A stretch of DNA of 56,517 bases from Candidatus Zixiibacteriota bacterium (GTDB lineage Bacteria > Zixibacteria > MSB-5A5 > RBG-16-43-9). The position numbers and the translations under genes are program-made. Within the stretch, counting starts at the first letter, position 1. Every line of letters begins with the position of its first letter. This document shows, piece after piece, positions 25,806 to 35,461 of this stretch. The notes beneath the pieces are model-generated. The model was given only the letters and a program-made list of their open reading frames with translations, was not told the DNA's origin and did no database searches. The DNA lies in NCBI GenBank assembly GCA_030692925.1, contig JAUYBY010000062.1:1-56517 (forward strand), written 5' to 3'.

Positions 25806-27416
25806 CTATTTAGGCTGCCACCTGAACTGATCAGGGTTTGATTTTAAAACCTCTCTGAGCCAATTTTCGGGATATCCTTTTTCTTCCGGCTCGCTGTTTT
25901 CATCCTGCACATACCCATCATTGTACTTGGTAATCAGATGCTCGCCAAGTTGTTTCCATCGTGACACCACTTTCTCGGCATTTGTAACTGAATAATCTGT
26001 CAGGTATCGAGTCAACAGCTTTGAGTCCGTTTTGACAAGTTCCAATGCAGTTTTTTCAACTGTTGGCTGCAGGGTGAAGAAGTTTCCTTCAATATCCTTC
26101 TGCACTGCTTGAATCTCTGGCAGCATATATGAATATTTCAAATTGGCATAATTTGCCACAAAGTTGAAGACCCACCAGGCTGATTCCCAGGAAAACTTGT
26201 TCAGACTGCCCACTGTGAAAGACTTTGGAACTGTATCTATGCTGCAGTAAAAAGGTGTATAGCAGGAGGTGTAGGTATCATCCAGCCCGTACCAGAGCAC
26301 ACCTCCCACCGGGTTTGGTAGCCAGGAGCGGGATTGAGATACAAATGAAAAAGCGGTCTGAGGAGTCGAAATCGAACGTTCCCACCCATACTCAACACTG
26401 TCGACCATCCAGGTGATTGGTCTGGCGCGATTCGGATTTCCATACGGACCAGCATCAATCCCTTTGGTCAGATCATAAGGCGTGCCTTCATAATGGTCAC
26501 GCATCAAGCCAAACACATCCGCTACAGATAGCTTTTTGTCAGGTTTGATCCACAAAGGATAAGGCTCTGCACCTTCTATTCCTCGGTGGTAATCAGGAGA
26601 AAAGTTTTTTGAAGGTGCTACCCGTCTGAAGATACTCCATACGCGAGTATCAGCATATCTTTTATTTTTTGCATCAGCTGGACAATAAGCGTCACTGAAG
26701 CGGAAAGGATTGCCAGATTTTGGATCGTAATAACCCTTTTCTACTGCGAAAGAGATAACATTTTCAGAATACAAGCAGTTCTTCGGGTCTTTCAGAGGGA
26801 ACTCGCCGATTCTGGATTTATTAGCATGGCAGGATATATATCCATCCGGCACCCTCAGAGCTACCCATTCTGCGACTTTGCCACCTTTGCCTGGTCCAAT
26901 CATCTCCAGTATCCATGCCTCTTTGATGTCGCCGATGGAGAATGATTCTCCTGTGGAACGGTATCCATAGTCCGCCATAAGCTCAGTCATCACTTTTATT
27001 GCCTCCCCGGCGGTTTTTGCTCTCTCCAGTGCGAGCTGTATCAGGTCCCAGTAATGCAGAAGACCATCCGGATTTTGTAGTTCCTCTCGTCCATCAAAGG
27101 TGGTCTCGCCAATGGTCAATTGATGTTCGTTCATATACCCTACCACAGCATAGGTGTGAGGGACCTGCTTTATCTTGCCCCGCACCCTTCCGCGCCAGTC
27201 AGTTATCTCAAGTGAATCTCCTGGCTTATGATCTGCTGCTGGAGTATATTCGAGATGGGAATGAAACTCCCCGTCGCAGGTATAGGTAATCATAACTGAG
27301 CCATCCTCTGAAGCCCCTTTGGTCACCAGAAGACTGGTGCACGGGTCTACCTGGGAAATAAAAGCAAAAAAGAAAAGGCTGACGCAAGCAGATGTTAGAA
27401 AAAATTGTTTCTTCAT
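25806..27416 (-). CDS. Secreted C69-family dipeptidase
   Basis: 536 residues, N-terminal nucleophile (Ntn) hydrolase. A signal peptide (MKKQFFLTSACVSLFFFAF) runs up to the nucleophile Cys26 in VDPCTSLLVTKGASEDG; processing directly before this Cys would generate the active N-terminus. Further family blocks are GYMNEHQLTIGETTF, GESFSIGDIKEAWILEM and SCHANKSRIGEF. Members cleave dipeptides or act on acyl-peptides; export to the periplasm or outside is expected here. GAGGTGATT precedes ATG 27416. The gene stands alone and diverges from the small gene at 27701. Confidence 0.9.
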   Translation of the reverse strand: MKKQFFLTSACVSLFFFAFISQVDPCTSLLVTKGASEDGSVMITYTCDGEFHSHLEYTPAADHKPGDSLEITDWRGRVRGKIKQVPHTYAVVGYMNEHQLTIGETTFDGREELQNPDGLLHYWDLIQLALERAKTAGEAIKVMTELMADYGYRSTGESFSIGDIKEAWILEMIGPGKGGKVAEWVALRVPDGYISCHANKSRIGEFPLKDPKNCLYSENVISFAVEKGYYDPKSGNPFRFSDAYCPADAKNKRYADTRVWSIFRRVAPSKNFSPDYHRGIEGAEPYPLWIKPDKKLSVADVFGLMRDHYEGTPYDLTKGIDAGPYGNPNRARPITWMVDSVEYGWERSISTPQTAFSFVSQSRSWLPNPVGGVLWYGLDDTYTSCYTPFYCSIDTVPKSFTVGSLNKFSWESAWWVFNFVANYANLKYSYMLPEIQAVQKDIEGNFFTLQPTVEKTALELVKTDSKLLTRYLTDYSVTNAEKVVSRWKQLGEHLITKYNDGYVQDENSEPEEKGYPENWLREVLKSNPDQFRWQPK

Positions 27417-27638
27417 TAATCACCTCTCATTTTTTCTTCTGTTTAAATTCGGAAAAGAAGGTATTTTTATCAAAAAAATCTCGGAATGCTAAAGACTGAG
27501 ATAAAATACAAACCTTTTCTGGAAAATCAAGATAAAATCTGGCTTTAATATTCAGGAAAGTTCGTGGAATTCAAGCAAGAATGCTGCTTCTGTCTAAACC
27601 GACACAATTGACTACGCCAAAGGTTATATCTTTTTTAT

Positions 27639-27667
27639 TTGACTTTGCTTCAATTCCTGAATAGATT
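27639..27667 (+). promoter_or_regulatory. Promoter of the small basic protein gene
   Basis: TTGACT at 27639-27644, 17-base spacer, TAGATT at 27662-27667. Confidence 0.5.
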
Positions 27668-27700
27668 ATGCTCGACAGTAACCTAAAAACGGAGGGATAA

Positions 27701-27937
27701 ATGAAAGAACAGCCCCAGGAAAAAGAGAAACTGCCAGAAGAGAAAGCGGAACATAAAGAGGAAAAAGCCGGTAAAGAGAAACATGAAAGACTGAAACAAG
27801 AGCATGTCATAGAATCCCAGTTTAAAGAAAAAATGAAAGATTTTAGAAGGGATATGACCAAGCACGGCAAGCACCTTTTCGATCGCAAGAGGAAAGACAA
27901 ATTCTTGGGCGGGACCAAAGGAAGAAGAGGGGGCTGA
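27701..27937 (+). CDS. Small, highly charged Lys/Glu-rich protein
   Basis: 78 residues with no recognised domain. The composition is about half Lys, Glu and Arg: a Glu/Lys-rich first half likely to form an extended or coiled-coil helix (KEKLPEEKAEHKEEKAGKEK), then a basic tail ending KFLGGTKGRRGG. It has no membrane segment or signal. A good ribosome site (GGAGGG) and a promoter 34 bases further upstream support it as a real gene. Nucleic-acid or ribosome binding would suit the basic tail, but this is only a guess. Confidence 0.6.
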   Translation: MKEQPQEKEKLPEEKAEHKEEKAGKEKHERLKQEHVIESQFKEKMKDFRRDMTKHGKHLFDRKRKDKFLGGTKGRRGG

Positions 27938-27989
27938 AAACATTTTGAAGGGGGTTCAAAAGCAGTCAGATATTTAAGAGAATGTGTGG

Positions 27990-30170
<2,181 letters not shown>

Positions 30171-30180
30171 GCGTGCAAAT

Positions 30181-30262
30181 CACCCTCAAACCACTTTGAG
30201 GGTGCCACCCAGCTAGATATGGAGAAGCAATAGGGTGGCATCCCCAAACTTGTTTGGGGATG
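30181..30262. repeat. Inverted pair of family A palindromes (BIME-like), copies 8 and 9
   Basis: Copy 8 (30181-30204, arms CACCCTCAAA/TTTGAGGGTG, GCCACCC flank right, minus orientation) is followed by copy 9 (30234-30262, GGTGG flank left, arms CATCCCCAAAC/GTTTGGGGATG, plus orientation). Two opposed REP units separated by about 30 bases are the classical composite form spread by RAYT proteins. Confidence 0.75.
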
Positions 30263-30285
30263 GCTGGGAAATAATGAGAACATTG

Positions 30286-30313
30286 TCTTCGCTGGTGGGG
30301 ATTCCAACGAAGA
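30286..30313. repeat. Family C palindrome
   Basis: TCTTCGCTGGTGGGG opposed to TTCCAACGAAGA around a short centre; related to 12143-12170, 12338-12363 and 43716-43741. Confidence 0.6.
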
Positions 30314-30322
30314 GGAGAGAAA

Positions 30323-30419
30323 GAAATTCACAGCTGATTTAACAGATTAAGCAGATTTAATAAAAGATTTATCAGCCTCAAGGTCAAATTCGACTTAATC
30401 ATAATAATCAGTTGTGAGG
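30323..30419 (+). mobile_element. 97-bp MITE-like element, copy 1
   Basis: Begins near TCACAGCTGATT and ends near AATCAGTTGTGA, that is, 12-bp terminal inverted repeats with one mismatch. A second 97-bp copy without indels lies at 31559-31655 (nine mismatches; 41 consecutive bases identical). The right end (TGTGAGG) supplies the ribosome binding site of the AI-2E family gene. Confidence 0.75.
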
Positions 30420-30431
30420 GAGTTTTTTCAA

Positions 30432-31487
30432 ATGCCTGAACCAAAAACTTCTCTAACCTTACAATCAGTAGCCTTACCCTTTTTGGCTCTGGCCGCCTTT
30501 ACCGCTTTCTGCTATTTCGCCAGCCCGATTTTGATTCCGATTCTTGTTTCCGTCTCTTTAGCCTATATGTTAAGCCCGTTTATTTTTTTCTTGGAGCGCC
30601 TTAAAATCCCTCATTTTATCTCGGTGCTTTTAGTGGTCTTGGCCAGTCTGGTCATTGTAGGGTTCTTAAGTTACCTGATAATCGGTCAGGCAAATTCCTT
30701 TGTTCAGCAGATTCCTGCTTACTGGGACCAGGTCCTCTCGTTCCTTGCCCGGCTTAAACAGAATCTAATCGACAGAGGTGCAATCTCTCCAGCCCAGGCA
30801 CCGGATTTAGAGAACCTGCAATTGAAAAATTTAACCTGGGTTTCCAAGTATTTAGCTCGTGGCTTAAGCTCGCTTCTTTCTTTTATTTTTGGCTCGTTCT
30901 TTGTTTTCTTTTTGACGCTTTTTATTTTGAATGAATATCCTTATCTGAAGAAGAAAATCATAAAAGCATTCGGGAGTTCAAGTGAGCAGTTAAGTGAAAA
31001 AATTCTGACCGAGATAAATCAGCAGATCAGGGGTTTTGTTCTGGTAAAATTCTTCACTTCTTTAGCTCTCTCCTTGATTTACTCTCTCGGATTTCTGGTG
31101 CTGGGGCTGAACTATGCCTATATCCTGGGACCTTTAGCCGGATTTTTGAATTTAGTTCCTTATATCGGTCCCTTTGTGGGCTTAATCATTCCCCTTGTGG
31201 TCGCTGGAATTCAGTTCCAGTCTTTTTTCCCGGTTCTGTGGGTTTTTATCTTTTATGAGGCAATTCAGCTTTTAGAAAGCAACCTGGTCACGCCGAAACT
31301 TTTAGAGAATAAGATAAATCTCAACTCTTTAGCTATCCTGATCGCCTCTATGTTCTGGGCATGGCTCTGGGGAGCGATAGGTATCATCTTAGCGGTCCCG
31401 ATAACTGCGGCTATCAAAGTAATCTGCGACCATGTTGAATCCTTAAAACCGATAGGGATAATTTTGGGAGGAAAAAAAGAAGAATAG
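30432..31487 (+). CDS. AI-2E family transporter (PF01594)
   Basis: 351 residues with about seven to eight membrane helices. The family pattern is seen: paired N-terminal helices (PFLALAAFTAFCYFASPILIPILVSVSLAYML), a central soluble segment, GFVLVKFFTSLALSLIYSLGF, GLNYAYILGPLAGFLNLVPYIGPFVG with the conserved PYIGP, and LAVPITAAIKVI at the end. Despite the name, most members are not autoinducer exporters; several are Na+/H+ or other solute exporters. I start at ATG 30432 with TGAGGGAG about ten bases upstream; GTG 30414 lies before that site. The gene is bracketed by two copies of the 97-bp element. Confidence 0.85.
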   Translation: MPEPKTSLTLQSVALPFLALAAFTAFCYFASPILIPILVSVSLAYMLSPFIFFLERLKIPHFISVLLVVLASLVIVGFLSYLIIGQANSFVQQIPAYWDQVLSFLARLKQNLIDRGAISPAQAPDLENLQLKNLTWVSKYLARGLSSLLSFIFGSFFVFFLTLFILNEYPYLKKKIIKAFGSSSEQLSEKILTEINQQIRGFVLVKFFTSLALSLIYSLGFLVLGLNYAYILGPLAGFLNLVPYIGPFVGLIIPLVVAGIQFQSFFPVLWVFIFYEAIQLLESNLVTPKLLENKINLNSLAILIASMFWAWLWGAIGIILAVPITAAIKVICDHVESLKPIGIILGGKKEE

Positions 31488-31887
31488 ATATTTGTAGGGG
31501 CTGACCTGTGTGTCTGCCCGAAAGCTCACGCTGGATGTTATCATCCAGCGCTTGAAGAGAAATTCACAGCAGATTGAACGGATTAAGCGGATATGATAAC
31601 AGATTCATCAGCCTCAAGGTCAAATTCGACTTAATCATAATAATCAGCTGTGAGGAACTTGCAGGTGCTGTCAGGCGTTACCACCTGACAACTTGGCATT
31701 TTAATATGGTGTCTTGAGGAAACTCCTGACACCACAGTGATAGGGCTTGATAAATCAAGCCCCTACAAGTAGATAATGTAGGGGTTCGATTCATCGAACC
31801 CAAAATGGTCTGGGCTGCGCGATTCACATCTTAAAAATAATTCTGAGGGTCCACATTTTTCACAAGATAAAAAAAAGAATACTTTTT
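31488..31887. other. Repeat-filled gap before the YihY gene
   Basis: No gene seen. Contains a CGCTGGATG/CATCCAGCG hairpin (about 31529-31551), 97-bp element copy 2 (31559-31655), a CAGGCG/CCTGAC imperfect hairpin near 31670-31690, GGGCTTGAT/ATCAAGCCC (about 31742-31761) and GGGTTCGAT/ATCGAACCC (about 31782-31800). Confidence 0.6.
31559..31655 (+). mobile_element. 97-bp MITE-like element, copy 2
   Basis: Same orientation and length as 30323-30419. Terminal repeats here are TCACAGCAGATT and AATCAGCTGTGA. Combining both copies gives a perfect consensus 12-bp inverted repeat TCACAGCTGATT / AATCAGCTGTGA. Confidence 0.75.
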
Positions 31888-32742
31888 TTGTGGCAATGGT
31901 TCAAAGAAACCTACATCCATTTTTTCTCCAAAGACAACTGCCCTTTGATGGCGGCGGCTATCTCTTTTTATGCCATTTTGTCTCTGATTCCACTTTTCCT
32001 GCTTCTTATCTCCCTTCTGGGTTTTGTGCTTCATTCATCTGAAAAAGCTTCCTCCTCAGCTTATTACCTGCTGGTCAAGACCTTCCCTTTATCTACTGCC
32101 TCCTCTTTCAAACTCCTTTTTCACCTGGTTCAAAAGAGGGGAGTCTTTGGATTTTTTGGGCTTTTAGGTCTGACCTGGGCGGCGTCCAGGATTTTCAGTG
32201 TGATTGAGCAGGCTCTCAACATCGTATGGAAAGTAGCTAAGGGTAGAAGATATTTTCATAGTAAACTTCTTTCGGTGATACTGGTTCCAATCTCCCTTGT
32301 GATTATCATTCTCTCCTTAGGCCTGACGAACCTGTACTCCTTTGCCAGGAACCAGACACTCCCACTTCTACATTTCAGACTTTCAGATGCTCCCTTCATC
32401 GCCAATCTTCTTGCCATTCTCATTCCGGTTTTATTAAGCCTGCTGCTTTTTTTCTTGCTTTACAAATTCATACCTTATCGGAGAATTTCAAATTTCGTCG
32501 CCTTTGCAGGGGCAATATCTGCTTCCCTTTTATGGGAGATCTCCAAAAATCTCTTTGATATCTATATTAAGAATTATGCCGGAGTGGAAAAAGTGTATGG
32601 TTCATTCGGAGCCATCATAATTTTGCTTTTCTGGATTTATTATTCTGCCTTTATTCTTCTAATCGGAGCAGAAGTCGGGGTGAACTTTGAGATGTTAAGA
32701 GGGAAAAACAAAGTAGGAGGTATGGCTGAATCGTCTGATTAA
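31888..32742 (+). CDS. YihY/BrkB-family inner-membrane protein
   Basis: 284 residues with six membrane helices. The family signature is FSKDNCPLMAAAISFYAILSLIPLFLLLISLLGF at the N-terminus, LTWAASRIFSVIEQALNIVWKV in the middle, and the C-terminal ASLLWEISKNLFDIYIKNYAGVEKVYGSFGAIIILLFWIYYSAFILLIGAEV. It was once mistaken for RNase BN; its function is unsettled (possible permease or membrane morphology). The start is uncertain: TTG 31888 is the best in-frame choice for the conserved N-terminus but no clear ribosome site precedes it. A terminator follows at 32798-32831. Confidence 0.85.
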   Translation: MWQWFKETYIHFFSKDNCPLMAAAISFYAILSLIPLFLLLISLLGFVLHSSEKASSSAYYLLVKTFPLSTASSFKLLFHLVQKRGVFGFFGLLGLTWAASRIFSVIEQALNIVWKVAKGRRYFHSKLLSVILVPISLVIIILSLGLTNLYSFARNQTLPLLHFRLSDAPFIANLLAILIPVLLSLLLFFLLYKFIPYRRISNFVAFAGAISASLLWEISKNLFDIYIKNYAGVEKVYGSFGAIIILLFWIYYSAFILLIGAEVGVNFEMLRGKNKVGGMAESSD

Positions 32743-32797
32743 GCTCGTAGGGGCAGGTTTCAAACCTGCCCCTACCGGAGAGATCGAGCATAAAAAA

Positions 32798-32831
32798 GGC
32801 AGTCCCGCATTAGGCGAGACTGCCAGTTTTT
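32798..32831 (+). terminator. Intrinsic terminator downstream of the YihY gene
   Basis: GGCAGTC (32798-32804) pairs with GACTGCC (32818-32824), followed by five T residues; A residues on the other side make it possibly bidirectional. Confidence 0.65.
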
Positions 32832-33005
32832 CCTTTGAGCGACGTAGGGACAGCCCTAGTGGCTGTCCGCATTAAGGTTCGGACAGGGGACCCACGCCTC
32901 TGGCGGGATTTCGCAAGGCTCAACAAGCCCTGTCCCTACAGAAATATTCCTAAAAAAATTACTTAGGCAAGAGTCCTCTGGGGGTCTGCCCCTACTCCAA
33001 AAAAT

Positions 33006-33044
33006 CTAAAAAAAAGACAGCTTCGCCAAAAAAACGAAGCTGCC
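33006..33044 (-). terminator. Intrinsic terminator of the small lipoprotein gene
   Basis: CAGCTTCG (33018-33025) pairs with CGAAGCTG (33035-33042); on the minus strand the hairpin is followed by a run of eight T residues. Confidence 0.8.
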
Positions 33045-33071
33045 AATTTTTTCCATGGATAAGGATGAATT

Positions 33072-33233
33072 CTACTTTCCACCGGTAGTATCAGCTTGAG
33101 TCGTTTCAGCCGGTGCTGCCTGCTCGGTAGTAGCAGGGGCTTCCTCTGTTTTCTGCTCTGCTTTCTTAGCACATCCGGCAAAGATGGCTAAGGTGAGAAG
33201 AAGAGCAATCAAAAGCGCGATTAATTTCTTCAC
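33072..33233 (-). CDS. Small lipoprotein
   Basis: 53 residues. Starts at GTG 33233: MKKLIALLIALLLTLAIFAGC gives a short positively charged n-region, a hydrophobic stretch and the lipobox IFAGC with Cys21, so a lipid-modified envelope protein is expected. The remaining 32 residues are Ala/Thr/Glu-rich and disordered (KKAEQKTEEAPATTEQAAP...), ending GGK. GGGAGGTGAT lies about 11 bases upstream and a terminator directly downstream, which makes this a convincing gene despite its size. It is divergent from the Tol-Pal operon. Function unknown. Confidence 0.8.
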   Translation of the reverse strand: MKKLIALLIALLLTLAIFAGCAKKAEQKTEEAPATTEQAAPAETTQADTTGGK

Positions 33234-33305
33234 TTACTTTATCACCTCCCTTTGGGTCTCATTATCTCGATTTTCCTGACAATTCGCTTCTCTTTTGTTT
33301 TTTAC

Positions 33306-33334
33306 TTGACCTGTGTTTCCGGTTTTCGTATAAT
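33306..33334 (+). promoter_or_regulatory. Promoter of the Tol-Pal operon
   Basis: TTGACC at 33306-33311, 17-base spacer, perfect TATAAT at 33329-33334. Confidence 0.7.
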
Positions 33335-33451
33335 CTGTCTCAACGTCTGAACTTCTGGCTTCGGACGGTGTATAACATATTAGGCTTCAATTTATAGCCT
33401 AAGTTTTGATTGTCAACAGAAAAATTCTTAATTTTTCAAGAAAGGAAATCG

Positions 33452-34162
33452 ATGCACTTTTTGACTTTTTTGCTGATGGCTCCTGATCCAGCCGCTTTCA
33501 GGGGTAACATAATCCGGATGGTCCTGGAGTCGGGTGTTTTTGCCCAGGTAATCCTGCTTATTCTTTTGATCTTCTCCATTATCTCCTGGGCCATAATGAT
33601 AAACAAGCTCAGGGTTTTCAGAAAGGTGGAAAAGGAGACCAGAAGGTTTCTTACCACCTTCCGCAAGAGCAGGAGCCTTTCGGAGGCGTATCTGGTCTGT
33701 GGCCTGTTGCACAGAACTCCTCTGCACAACATGCTGGTGGCAGGATTCAAGGAGACCGAGCAATTCTCTAAAAAAGATGAAGTAATCCCGTTGGAGAAAA
33801 GAGCAGAGGTAGTCAAGATGACTCTGGACCGGGTGGGAGCAGAGGAGATAAGCCGGCTGGAAAGAAATGTGGTCTTCTTAGCTACCACTGGAAATATCAG
33901 CCCTTTTTTTGGGCTACTTGGCACAGTCTGGGGTGTTATGGATTCATTTGCCAGCATAGGGATAAGAGGGACAGCCAGCTTAGCTGTAGTCGCTCCAGGA
34001 ATAGCCCAGGCATTAATCGCCACGATTTTCGGTCTGGCAGTAGCTATCCCTGCGGTTATCGGGTACAATTATTTCAATAACCGTCTGAAGTTCGTCGCAA
34101 CAGACATAGACAATTTCTCCTTAGAATTCCTTACCACTGCTAAGAAAGAAGGGATTTTATGA
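33452..34162 (+). CDS. tolQ: TolQ proton-channel subunit (MotA/TolQ/ExbB family)
   Basis: 236 residues with three membrane segments: VFAQVILLILLIFSIISWAIMI near the N-terminus, and two later helices in FLATTGNISPFFGLLGTVWGVMDSF and ALIATIFGLAVAIPAVIGYNYF. These carry the conserved channel-lining threonine and the GLLGTVWG and GLAVAIPA blocks. With TolR it forms the proton-driven motor of the Tol-Pal complex in the inner membrane. The start is ATG 33452 (MHFLTFLL) after AAAGGA; an earlier TTG at 33410 has no ribosome site. ATGA overlap with tolR at 34159-34162. Confidence 0.93.
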   Translation: MHFLTFLLMAPDPAAFRGNIIRMVLESGVFAQVILLILLIFSIISWAIMINKLRVFRKVEKETRRFLTTFRKSRSLSEAYLVCGLLHRTPLHNMLVAGFKETEQFSKKDEVIPLEKRAEVVKMTLDRVGAEEISRLERNVVFLATTGNISPFFGLLGTVWGVMDSFASIGIRGTASLAVVAPGIAQALIATIFGLAVAIPAVIGYNYFNNRLKFVATDIDNFSLEFLTTAKKEGIL

Positions 34163-34560
34163 GAAAAAGGCAGTACGGTGCACTTTCTGACATCAATGTA
34201 ACCAATTTAGTGGATGTGGTCTTAGTCCTCCTAATTATTTTTATGATTACTGCTCCGATGCTACAGAGTGGAATAGACATCAATCTTCCAAAGACCGTTG
34301 CCTCAGAAAAAGACTTAGGTGAAGGGATTGTTGTTACCATAACCAAGGAAAAAGGCATCTTCGTGGATGACAAGATCACCCCTTTGAACAAATTCGAACA
34401 GAGATTAGGGGCGATGAGGGCTAAAAAGGGCGGCAAAGCAGTATATTTGCGGGCTGATTCAGGAGTGCCCTACGGGTTTGTGGTGGAAGTGATGGGGAAG
34501 ATCAAGAATATGGGCATAAGCGATCTGGGGTTAGTCATAGAACCAACAGGTAAAAAGTGA
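34159..34560 (+). CDS. tolR: TolR/ExbD-family biopolymer transport protein
   Basis: 133 residues: short cytoplasmic N-terminus (MRKRQYGALSDINVTNLVDV), one membrane helix (VVLVLLIIFMITAPML) with the essential aspartate in NLVDVVLVLL, and a periplasmic domain (GIDINLPKT..., YLRADSGVPYGFVVEVMGKIKNMGI). This is the standard TolR/ExbD architecture and length. It partners TolQ to convert proton flow into force on the TolA-like protein. Overlaps tolQ and the next gene by four bases each, so the three are translationally coupled. Confidence 0.93.
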   Translation: MRKRQYGALSDINVTNLVDVVLVLLIIFMITAPMLQSGIDINLPKTVASEKDLGEGIVVTITKEKGIFVDDKITPLNKFEQRLGAMRAKKGGKAVYLRADSGVPYGFVVEVMGKIKNMGISDLGLVIEPTGKK

Positions 34561-35252
34561 CCAGGGATTTTTATATTTCTCTTGCGGCTCATTTGGTGAT
34601 CCTGCTTGCCGTAGCAATCTTGGTTCCGGTTACTGCCTATTATCAGATGAAAGGGTATCCCCAGATCTACAGGGTAGGATTGGTGAGCCTGCCAGCAGGC
34701 GGGGGCGTAACCACAGGTCAGGCTAGTTCTACTGGTGCGTCAGCCCCGGCTGAGGGAGTCGGATTGAAGGAAATAAAAACTGAGCAGAAAAAAGCGAAAA
34801 AGACTCAGCCGAAAGCTTTGCAACAGAAAACGCAGCCTTCAAAAAAGACTGCAGAGACCATTGCAAAGCCTGGGGAAGGTAAGGGAGCTGGTGGTAAAGA
34901 AGGGAAAGGTGAAGGTTATGAAGTCTCTTTGGGTGGAGGACTGGGTTCTGCTTATGTGGAAGGGGGGAATTTTGAATCTTCTTATTATCTGGATATCGCC
35001 TTTGGGAAGATAAGGGGGAATTTTTCCAATCCCTTAAGACAAACGACCTTTCCGATAAGGACAACGGTCTACTTTAAAATCCTTAAGGACGGGAAAATAG
35101 CAGAGCCTGTTGTTGAAGCGCCTTCAGGGGTTGCCCCTTTTGACCAGGCAGCCCTGCGCGCGGTTATTTCCTCTGACCCGTTACCTCCGTTACCACAGGA
35201 GTACAAAGGCGAATGGCTGGGGATTCATCTGGAATTCGAATTTTTACCTTGA
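34557..35252 (+). CDS. tolA: TolA/TonB-like energy-transducing protein
   Basis: 231 residues: one N-terminal membrane helix (FYISLAAHLVILLAVAILVPV, including the His typical of TolA/TonB), a flexible Lys/Gln/Pro/Gly-rich periplasmic linker (about 55-125: EQKKAKKTQPKALQQ..., GKGAGGKEGKGEG) and a C-terminal TonB_C/TolA_C-like domain (FPIRTTVYFKILKDGKIAEP, FDQAALRAVISSDPLPPLP). In position and layout it is the TolA of the operon, although the C-terminal domain looks TonB-like, as is usual outside Proteobacteria. GTG start at 34557, overlapping tolR. Confidence 0.85.
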   Translation: MTRDFYISLAAHLVILLAVAILVPVTAYYQMKGYPQIYRVGLVSLPAGGGVTTGQASSTGASAPAEGVGLKEIKTEQKKAKKTQPKALQQKTQPSKKTAETIAKPGEGKGAGGKEGKGEGYEVSLGGGLGSAYVEGGNFESSYYLDIAFGKIRGNFSNPLRQTTFPIRTTVYFKILKDGKIAEPVVEAPSGVAPFDQAALRAVISSDPLPPLPQEYKGEWLGIHLEFEFLP

Positions 35253-35461
35253 GGCAAATGATATAAAAACGGATGTGCTCGTCGTCCCGCCAACGGCGGG
35301 ACTGACCCGACGAGATAAGACAAACAATACTTGATTGCCAGGTCAGGGGACCTGGCAATCACCGGAAGGTTTATCTCCGCCTAAAGATGAAAAGATGGAT
35401 GGAAACCTGACAGAGAGGGATTTCGCAAAGATCAACCAGCTTAACTTCAAAGCAAAAAAAT
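35253..35461. repeat. Palindromes between the tolA-like gene and tolB
   Basis: TCGTCCCGCC/GGCGGGACTGA (about 35280-35303) inside a wider CGTCG...CGACG frame, and ATTGCCAGGTC/GACCTGGCAAT (about 35334-35359). They interrupt an otherwise tight operon. Confidence 0.6.

Larger units (their letters stand above)
32743..33071. other. Gap between YihY gene and small lipoprotein gene
   Basis: No gene seen. Holds a GTAGGGGCAGGTTT/AAACCTGCCCCTAC palindrome (32747-32775), the terminator at 32798-32831, a GGACAGCC/GGCTGTCC hairpin (about 32849-32866) with a second GACAGGG half, and the minus-strand terminator at 33006-33044. Confidence 0.6.

Noticed and set aside
30432-31487. Compound transposon carrying the AI-2E gene
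   Set aside because: The bracketing 97-bp copies encode no transposase and there are no target duplications visible; reported only as a MITE-like pair.
33436-34068. Long antisense reading frame opposite tolQ
   Set aside because: No ribosome site, no domain, and the opposite strand encodes a clear TolQ; it is a codon-bias shadow. The same applies to 5883-6221, 15009-15410 and 28941-29378 on the minus strand.
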